DNA of 64,000 bases from NCBI GenBank assembly GCA_020881915.1, contig JAJFPB010000005.1, forward strand, positions 4,216,001 to 4,280,000, given 5' to 3'. The stretch's first letter is position 1, and the number at the start of each line of letters is the position of its first letter. The translations under genes were made by a program, and so were the position numbers. Below are positions 56,381 to 64,000 of the stretch, one piece after another. The notes under the pieces were generated by a model. It saw only the letters and a program-made list of their open reading frames with translations. It was not told the DNA's origin and searched no databases. This stretch comes from Paramyrothecium sp. XJ0827. Its lineage: Eukaryota > Ascomycota > Sordariomycetes > Hypocreales > Stachybotryaceae.

Positions 56381-57081
56381 CTACCTCATCACGGGGGGTC
56401 TTGATTCCTTGTTCCACTGAACCCTGGTCCGTAGCCAGTCCACAGCTTCCTTAACGCCGTCGCCGGTCAAGGCGCTCATTGACAAGACTCGAGAGTCGCG
56501 GATGCTAGCACCCTTCTCGCCTTCCATGACCTTCTTGACGAGCCCTTCCTTGATCCTGATGGTCTCCACACAATCCTCCCTGTCCTGCTTGTTGGCGAGT
56601 ACCAGAAGCGGTACGCCTTCGGTCTCTGAGTGCTGCAGGACGTCCTCGAGCACTAGGCGACACTCGTCGAGGCGCCCGCTGCCCTCGTGCTCGAGGTTGC
56701 CGTCGCCAATGTCGGTGCTGTCGATGATGAAGACGATGGCGTGGCAGCTCGCGTAGTAGCTCTGCCACAGCTTGCGCAGGGACAACTGGCCGCCCACGTC
56801 CCAGAGCTTCAGGTACATGTCGGGCAGCGCGATGGTCGAGACATTCTGGCCGACGGTGGGGACGGTCTTGAGCTTCGGGGCTGGCGCATCGGGGATGAAG
56901 AGAGATTTGACCTGCTCGTGGAACGTCGTCTTACCGGCGTTGTCGAGGCCAAGTAAAATCACAGAGTATTCTATGCTTTGCATGTCAGATGATGCTTGGA
57001 GGGCGGGCGGAAGGGATTGCGACACGACTTACCTTCCTTGCTCGTCGCATAGAGGTAGAGACCCTTGGCGAGATGGTACAT
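56381..57081 (-). CDS. ARF-like GTPase Arl3 (ARFRP1 type)
   Basis: Golgi GTPase that, N-acetylated and bound to Sys1, recruits Arl1 and golgins for trans-Golgi traffic. Exons 57081-57033 and 56970-56381 (62-nt intron) give 212 residues. Exon 1 encodes MYHLAKGLYLYATSKE, the amphipathic start expected for N-terminal acetylation (Met-Tyr) and Sys1 targeting, with no Gly2 for myristoylation. Exon 2 supplies GLDNAGKTTFHEQ, switch motifs (PTVGQNVS), LWDVGGQLSLRKLWQSYY, NKQD and MSALTGDGVKEA. Met-initiated open frames inside exon 2 would miss both the first 16 residues and the start. Convergent with Rrp45 (246 bp). Family call strong; the subgroup is based on the start and on length. Confidence 0.92.
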
Positions 57082-58563
57082 TATGGGCCAAGCGTATGTG
57101 AGCAGTCTATGGGCGTGGCTGTTGCATGCATTCCTTCCTTCCAGAAGCGAGCGCCTCGAGTCGTCGAGTTGTAGGATAATGCGAGCTCAATGCAAGGTGC
57201 TCGTAGGCTGCAGGATACGGGGAGTTGATTGCAGCGATTGGTGACTGAGACCAGATGTTGCTTGGAGGCAGGCTGAGGTAGGGGACCGCAGGTTAACAGT
57301 GGACACAGGTGTTCGGTACCCGCGACTTGGCCAGGGTCTTTTCTGCAGGTCTGGGAATGTACCTACAGTACAAGACAATCGCTGTGTTTTGTTAATGAGT
57401 GAGACTCAAGTTGCGAGTGCTGAGGTAAGTCAGCACTACTTCAGGATCAGGTAATTAATGTTTTCTCTCAAAATGCAAATAGAAATACTGAGTATCACGA
57501 CCGTTATCTGCCTAACTGCAGGTATCGACACGCAAAGGTACTTACTTACTGATTTATTTCCATTTCTCTCGCTATAAGTTGTCGATTCTTTTATTTCTTG
57601 GGAGACCCTTGGACGAGGGGTACCAGGACTGGATTGTAGATCATCAAAACATGGGCTCAAGTTGGCTCCACGGAGGAAACGACTGTGAAACGCGGCATCC
57701 ACATCCCAATCAGACGAATGTGCGTGGCAGGAAGGGTACAATATCTTTTCCCTTCATCTAACCCGCAAAAGCCTTCACATGCACATGGCAATGTCCGTCA
57801 GCTAAAGGAGGAAGGTGACTGTACGGCAAGGTACTAGGTAGGTAGGTAGGTAGGTAATTGAGGCAGGCAAGAGAGGCACTTTGACCCACTACAGCCTCCA
57901 TTGATATTGAAGTAGAAGATACGCCAGCCAGCAACTTTCGTCACAGGCAACCTGGCCAATTATAGAAGTGCTGAAGCAAATGTCCACTGTCGGCTTACGC
58001 ACCACTCTAATAAGATGGACCTGTACCTGGAAGAAGCAAGTACCGCCCCCACCAGCACTTCCTACCTGGACCGTTAGCTGCATCGAGAGGCTGGTAGGCA
58101 CTACTTTTGGTAGGTACTGTGGTAGATCAGGGAGGTACCCGAAGCTAGTGCAGGTAGCAATAACGTTAGTGCTGCTGCACGAGTGAGCAAAGGTGCTGAA
58201 AGACTTGCTGCACTCCCTCTGTAGCTTACCTTTCTTGCCGTACCTTGCCGTACCTCTAGCCTTGGCCTTGGCCTTTCCACCCAGAAGATGAGAACATCCG
58301 CGCAACCACTGTAGGTTTGTATAGTTGTCCTGTCACTTCAACATCTAACTTTCGGGAACCCCATCCCTTCCCGTCGCCAATCCGCACACCGTGGGAACGC
58401 CTCAATTCATGTTCCCCGAAACCGTTCCCTGAGCTCCGTCGAAGAGCATCATCTCGACACTTGGTTGCGCGACCGTTTCCCCCCCCGACGCCGACGCCGA
58501 CGCCGACGCTTGCCCACACAACTACTCTTGCGACAGACCGAAGCACCATCGCAGTAGCCCAAC
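57082..58563. other. Intergenic; repeat-rich promoter region of Arl3 and Nhx1
   Basis: 1.48 kb with no supported gene. GGTACC/TAGGTA/AAGGTAC words recur at 57310-57370, 57530-57560, 57825-57860 and 58085-58260. A TAGG tetranucleotide run is listed separately. Overlapping frames on both strands have low-complexity or repeat-derived text. Confidence 0.5.
57835..57856 (+). repeat. TAGG tetranucleotide tandem repeat
   Basis: Five and a half TAGG units in tandem (TAGGTAGGTAGG pattern), the densest case of the TAGGTA words found in intergenic regions of this window. Located 0.7 kb upstream of the Nhx1 start. Confidence 0.85.
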
Positions 58564-60826
58564 ATGCGGCCCGCCGACCTCGCCGCTGCGAGCTTCCAGC
58601 TCCTTCGTACGTCCATGACCCGTCTTGATAGTCGCGATCGACGGCACATGCTGACCCAGAATGACCCGCAGAGCGCGAAGCTGAGGACTCGGACCAAGGT
58701 GCGTCATCGCAAACAGCGACATTACAAGCCGCGGGCTCAACATCTCAACCCATACATGTGAACTAATTCGCTCGCGATGTAGAGGACGACTCGGCTCGGA
58801 AGGAGCTTCTTTCTGCCTGGGCCATCTTCATTTCCATCGTGCTGCTCATCATCGCCTTCTTCACGAGCTACATGCTTCAGATGAAAAAGGTCACCGCAGT
58901 CCACGAGACTGCTATCTCGATCCTTGCTGGTGCGTCGAATAACTTTCGAGCCTCGCTATCGAGTAACGTGCCCGCTGACTTGTTTGCTTGTAATAGGCAT
59001 GACTGTTGGCCTCACCCTCCGCGTCACCTCCGGTGATTCCATTCGCAATCTCATCAACTTCGACTACCAGATCTTCTTCAACTTGTTACTGCCGCCAATC
59101 ATCCTCTCCTCGGGGTACGAGTTACATCAAGCCAACTTCTTCCGAAACATTGGCACGATCCTCACGTTTGCGTTTGCCGGCACATTCTTGTCTGCTGTCG
59201 TCATTGGCCTAATCCTATGGCTTTTTACTCTGCTCCCAGGGTCGCTCGATCTCAGCTTCGTGGACGCCATCTCCGTTGGTGCCACGCTCTCCGCTACCGA
59301 CCCAGTTACTATTCTCGCCATTTTCAACACCTACAAGGTTGACCCTAAACTTTACACCATTATCTTTGGCGAGTCGATTCTCAACGATGCTATTGCCATC
59401 GTCATATTCGAGACCGCTCAGAAGTATAAGGAGGGAGAAGCAAGCAGCTACGGCTTCCTTAGTTTCTTCGAGGGTACTGGTATCTTCTTGCTCGTATTCT
59501 TTGGTAGCTTACTCGTCGGCGTGATCGTCGGAGTGATGACAGCATTGCTACTCAAGTTTACCTATGTCCGGAGGGTTCCCAAGATAGAGAGCTGTCTCAT
59601 TGTTCTCATCGCATACGCCACATACTTCTTCTCTCAAGGCGTACATTTGTCTGGTACGAGAACCTCCATATACTCCCGATAAGAGCATGAGGAAGCTGAC
59701 AGTTGACCCAGGTATTGTGTCGTTGCTGTTCTGCGGCATCACGTTGAAGCACTACGCTTACTTCAATATGTCGAGACGTACCCAGCTCACCACGAAGTAC
59801 CTTTTTCAGGTTATGTCCCAATTGTCGGAGAACTTCATCTTCATATACCTCGGCTTGGCCCTGTTCACCGATCCTGGTGTATCTTTCCAGCCACCGTTGA
59901 TCATCGTCACCATTTTCGCCGTCTGCGCCGCGAGATGGGTCGCAGTCTTTCCCCTTTCCAGGGCAATCAACTGGTTCCTGCGTTATCGTGCGCGAAGAAG
60001 GGGTCTCGAGATTGGCGATGAGCTTCCCTACAACTACCAGGCGATGCTTTTCTGGGCTGGCCTTCGTGGCGCCGTCGGTGTCGCCTTGGCTGCCCTTCTC
60101 ACTGGCGAGAACGCATACGCCCTCAAAGCAACTGTCCTCGTGGTGGTTGTCCTGACAGTTATCATTTTCGGTGGTACAACTGCACGCATGTTGGAAATCC
60201 TCAACATTCGTACTGGTGTCGTCGAAGAGATTGATAGCGATGATGAGTTCGATATTGAATCTATCGGAACCGGACTTCACGCAAAGCGTACTGGTTCAGG
60301 CATTGGGTACACCCCCCGCCGGAATGGAAATGTTGCCCTTAATAGCCTTGAAGGTCAATCCACGCGTAACGCAACCTATGTGTCGAGCCACTCGTCACCC
60401 CATACAGGCGCTCGTGCTGGCAGCATGAGTCGCAAGAACTCCTCCCGCAACATAAACGACTTTGAGCGAAGCGATCTCCTGGGTCGACCTAACACCGACG
60501 ACTCGGATATTGGTAGCGACATCGACACATCCGACTTGCCTCCTCCAGCCCGCCGTTCCCCCGCGAGACAAAACTCCGCGCCCGCTGAAACTGACAGTGC
60601 CTTCATGAGCCCTGCGCCCGACTCTTTGGCGGCGGCACCCATCACTGCGACGGGAGCAATCCGCCAACTTTGGGCTGCTGAGGACCCGGCTGGGCTATTC
60701 CGTCAGCTCGACGAGGACTACATCAAGCCTCATTTGCTCCTCCACGGTGACGGAGGTCGGGGTGGCGGGTCTGGAGCAGGTGGTGGAGGTGGGCACGGTG
60801 GTCCTAGCGGAAATGGTGACGTCTAA
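58564..60826 (+). CDS. nhx1: Endosomal/vacuolar Na+(K+)/H+ exchanger Nhx1
   Basis: Late-endosome antiporter exchanging cytosolic Na+/K+ for luminal H+; sets organelle pH and ion tolerance. Exons 58564-58606, 58783-58929, 58997-59653 and 59712-60826 (introns 176, 67 and 58 nt) give 653 residues (yeast 633). About 12 membrane segments are visible. Signatures are FFNLLLPPIILSSGYEL (amiloride-type site), SVGATLSATDPVTILAIFN, FGESILNDAIAIVIFE with the essential acidic pair, and FWAGLRGAVGVALAALL. The C-terminal 200 residues are hydrophilic, Ser/Arg/Asp-rich and cytosolic, ending in a long Gly/His run (GGGGHGGPSG). Exon 1 encodes only 14 residues (MRPADLAAASFQLL) and its junction with exon 2 (codon CAG then DDSARKE) is the least certain. 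Family call certain. Confidence 0.95.
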
Positions 60827-61267
60827 ACTTGAAGGGAGAGCCTGCCTATGTACGAAATCTTGGGAGCAATGAGCTTGACGAAGCTAGGCGCATCTGACTG
60901 GCGTTATTTTGATAAATCGATAGACTTGACTGCGAATTCATTGGATTCTGAACACGCACTTCGCACCTGATGATCCCGTGAGCTGTCTTCACATCGCAGA
61001 TGGAACGCTGGTAATGCAAGTGTCGTGTGTGAAGAATTTGAAGTCTTCTTTGGCCCAAAAAAGTACTGCTAGGTATCTATACGTTATGGGCGACGGCACG
61101 TCTGGAACGGCCCGAATTATTTACAAGTATACGGCAGCAACCAGAAATTTCCACGCTTAACAATTCCATTCCATCAAGAACCAAAATTCATTGTGACACC
61201 TTCAGACACGAAAACCAGCACCTGGAGTGCGGAATACGAAACAAACATGCTTATGCTGCCAAGGCAA
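60827..61267. other. Convergent 3' flanks of Nhx1 and Vid21
   Basis: 441 bp between convergent stops; A/T-rich in places. No gene seen. Confidence 0.5.
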
Positions 61268-64000
61268 CTACTTGGCAACAGGCGTCGCCGCCGGCGCAGG
61301 TGTAGCAGCTGCCGGGATGGGCGTCGGTGCTGAAGGGGGTAGAGACGGGGTTGCGCTACCGCTAGCCTGACGCTGTTGCTGAAGTTGCTGTTGCTGAAGC
61401 TGCTGCTGAGCTTGAGCTGGGCTTGCAGCAGCCGGAGTCGCTTGACGTTGCTGGGCCTGTTGCTGGGCCTGCTGTTGAGCCTGTTGAGCTGCTTGCTGCT
61501 GTTGCTGTTGCCGAAGTAGTGCAGCGTACTGATGGGGGCTTGTGGTAGCAGCAATACTGTTTGCCAGACCAGGCGACCCAGACCCGCCAGCAGCAGCATT
61601 CATGGCCGATTGTCGTTGTGCCATCATGGCTCGCGTCAAATGTTCCGTTGCAAGTTGCCTGGCGTGCTCTGGCGTCATGGAAGGATTCTTGGCCCGGAAG
61701 GTTGTCTCCAATTGTTGGAGTTGTGCCGTAATACTGGGAGGTATTTGAGTTTGGACTCTTGGTCCAGGACCGGGTGAGGTGCCATTGGGGACAGATGGCA
61801 TGTGCAGGCCGCTTGCCGGGGGAGTAGAATGACCATTGCCGTTAGCATTGAACGAAGCCATTATTGCTTGTGCATTGTTGATAAAGTTCTGCTGATTGAT
61901 TCCGTTCATGCCATTACGTAGCGGCGGGGAAGCTTGCTGCGGCACTGGAACTGGCGTCGCAGTGTTTCCTGGTTGCTGTTGCTGATGTTGCTGAGCCTGC
62001 TTGATCTGCACCGCTGCTCGCTGTTGCTCTGAGATGCGTTGTGCTCGCAACATCAAATTAGCATCGTTCTGCTGGTTGGGCATCTGCATCCTATGCTGTG
62101 GTTGCATGCCTTGCATCTGCGCTTGAGGCACGCCACTCATTGGCGTAGGTGGCATGAGACCGCCAGCCATCTGCGTTGGCATTCCACCGGCCATACCGTT
62201 GGCTGGGGCTTGCATGGGCAAGCGAGGACGACCTTGGCCAGCAGCAGCAACGGCCGCCGCCGCAAGTTGGTTGGGAATGTTGGGACGATTGGCGCCGGCG
62301 GCTGCAGTGTTGGCAGCGGCGTTGTTGGCAGTTTGAGGAGCTTGTGGGACACCAGGAGTTCCAGCGATTTGTGCGGCTTGACCTTGTGCTCTGGCTTGCA
62401 TTGCAGCCTGATTACATAGTTAGTACATGAGCATGCAAAGCCCGATTGTTTTATATTGTTTTCGATGACTTACTCTTCTTTGAGCTTCTTGCCGTTGCGC
62501 ATATTGCGCCATCTTCTCTGCCAGAGCTTGGTCTCGTTCCCACCGCAACAGACTGTAGTCCCGCGGGGTTTTGGTCGGCCTCTGCGTTACCGCGTCGTTC
62601 GTCTTCTTGTTAGCGACGCTTTGGGACGCGGTGTGCTGCTGCTTCTGTATGGTAGTCTCCCGCTTCTTGGCAAGCTTCCGCATTGCGTCAATCAGCGTCA
62701 GATGCTTCTGATTGCGCCGTCTTTCCACCCGGAGAGGCGTGGATTGCCGCCTCCTCACAGGAGTTATAGTGCCTCCCGATGCGTTGGCTTGCTGGGCAGC
62801 GAGCTGGTTCTGTTGAGCGATTACTCGTTGAGCAGCCTCAATTCTGCTGTTGTAAGCCTTAAAGTACTGCGTTTTCTGCATATCCGCCGGCAGACCCTCA
62901 AGGTTGATCCATCTCTCGAAGCATTCCCAGGGTGTACGCCTCTCGGCACCGGAGATGAAGAGCGATCTGGTGGTAAGCATGCTGGAGATGAGAGACCAAT
63001 TATAGGAATAATCTCGCACAAGGCCTCTTAGCTCGTCGTCCTCAGCCATCACCCATTGTGAGGGGCTTCGACACTCGTAGAAACTTTGCGTGGGCATGGG
63101 ATGCTCTGATGGTGGTCGGAACTGATGCCCTGCGTGTAGCCTGTCCCGGATCGGCTTCGACTCGGGATTGAACAAAGCCACTTCGTCGGTCGTAGGCGGA
63201 AGCTTTAGGTGGTCGGGTTCATCATGACCTACAAATCCGCCGTCATCCTCGTCTTCTGAGTCTTCATTCCGGTAATTGAAACGGCTGCGTTTCCGTGGAG
63301 GACCATCGGACATCAGTTTCATGTGTCCCTCAACATATTTACTCAAGGGTAAAGCTGGCCGTCTCCAGTGGGCGTCTGGATCATATTCCGGTCCAGTGAG
63401 ATCAAATCTGGGAACTTTGAGGGGTGAACTGTATATCGGAAGCTCGTCCAACAATCGATCAGAGGCGGCCGTCCTCCTGAGTCCAAAGATAACATCATCC
63501 TCTTGTAGTGTGAAGATTGCTGATGGAGGCACAGTTTCTGGGAACTCCTCAACGAGTTCGTCAACCACTTGAGGCGAGTCAACATCTCCAGACGACACTA
63601 GATCCGGAGTCGCCTGGTAATCGATGCCCTCTTCGTCGATATCGGCCATTGCTACGTCTTCGATATGCTCGTTCTTCGGAGGGATGAAAGCCGAAACCTG
63701 CAGAGCTTTGCGTTCTTCAGGAGTTGCCTCGTGCCATTGCGCGCAAGCATGAGCAAGATTCTTTGCCACTGCTGCCTTCCATTTCCTCTCCTCCCTGTAA
63801 TCGGTCCGCATCCACTTCATCTCTTGTAACACAACATCCCACTGCGATGGAGGTCGCGTGGGCTCTGGGCAGCGCTTAACCTGCCGCAACGACCACTTTT
63901 CATACTGCTGCAGTTGATAGACTCTCCTTAGAACCTTGCAAGCTTGGTGATCCTGAATGGCAAGATTTGTGTCAGGAGTTGCAACCGTTTTGTTGGCATG
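61268..64000 (-). CDS. vid21: NuA4 scaffold Vid21/Eaf1, C-terminal 888 residues (5' end outside window)
   Basis: Platform subunit of the NuA4 histone acetyltransferase. Partial: the coding frame is open from the right edge (64000) to 62474, then a 66-nt intron (62473-62408), then 62407-61268, which gives 888 visible residues. The HSA domain comes first (PSQWDVVLQEMKWMRTDYRE, then ERKWKAAVAKNLAHAC), which binds actin and Arp4. A SANT/Myb-like domain (WVMAEDDELRGLVRDYSYNW; then SLISSMLTTRS and TPWECFERWINLEGL) follows in the middle. The 3' exon encodes a Gln/Ala/Pro-rich tail with poly-Gln runs (QQQQQQ, up to about 6), typical for this protein. Reads through the window edge with no stop, so the start lies beyond 64000. 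Family call strong. Confidence 0.93.

Overview
The window looks like nuclear DNA of a filamentous ascomycete, most likely a Sordariomycete and plausibly Hypocreales. The support is: dense protein genes on both strands; short introns (about 47-176 nt) with GTRNGT-like donors and CTAAC-type branch points; fungus-only families (Zn2Cys6/fungal_trans regulator, DUF5321, DUF3605); and GGTACC/TAGGTA-rich intergenic DNA. The lineage call is inference from protein style, not from a search. I saw no rRNA, tRNA, CRISPR, transposon ORF or secondary-metabolite cluster.

Layout, left to right. 0-6.1 kb: histone H4 (-), APC/C subunit Cdc27 (-), Snd2/TMEM208 (+). 6.1-9.1 kb: a DUF3605 protein (-) and an alpha/beta-hydrolase (+). 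10.9-16.6 kb: NC2-alpha/Bur6 (+) and phosphatidylinositol 4-kinase Pik1 (+). 18.5-19.9 kb: a GT31 glycosyltransferase (+). 21.5-28.7 kb: a RING/SR-rich protein (-), a Rab5-type GTPase (-) and Kri1 (+). 29.3-32.6 kb: a large Zn2Cys6 transcription factor (-), followed by about 6.7 kb with no confident gene. 39.3-47.95 kb: separase (-), a mitochondrial DUF5321 protein (+) and a SIRT4-like sirtuin (-). 49.3-53.9 kb: an MMT-like cation diffusion facilitator (+) and xylulokinase (+). 54.0-57.1 kb: Cwc15 (-), Rrp45 (+) and Arl3/ARFRP1 (-). 58.6-64 kb: endosomal Na+/H+ exchanger Nhx1 (+) and the 3' part of the NuA4 scaffold Vid21/Eaf1 (-), which runs off the right edge.

The genes are mostly conserved housekeeping functions and do not form one pathway. 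Loose themes are mitotic exit (Cdc27 and separase), RNA processing (Cwc15, Rrp45, Kri1), Golgi/endosome traffic (Pik1, Rab5, Arl3, Nhx1) and chromatin/transcription (H4, NC2-alpha, Vid21, sirtuin). Exon structures were worked out by hand from splice consensus and continuity of conserved protein; the resulting lengths agree with the families. The best unexplained material is a small number of non-coding or degenerate signals: a (TTTGGGG)4 G-quadruplex motif, intergenic GGTACC/TAGGTA clusters, two stop-free introns of length divisible by three, a possible frameshifted remnant and a possible tiny gene in the 6.7 kb gene-poor interval. I found no convincing wholly new system.
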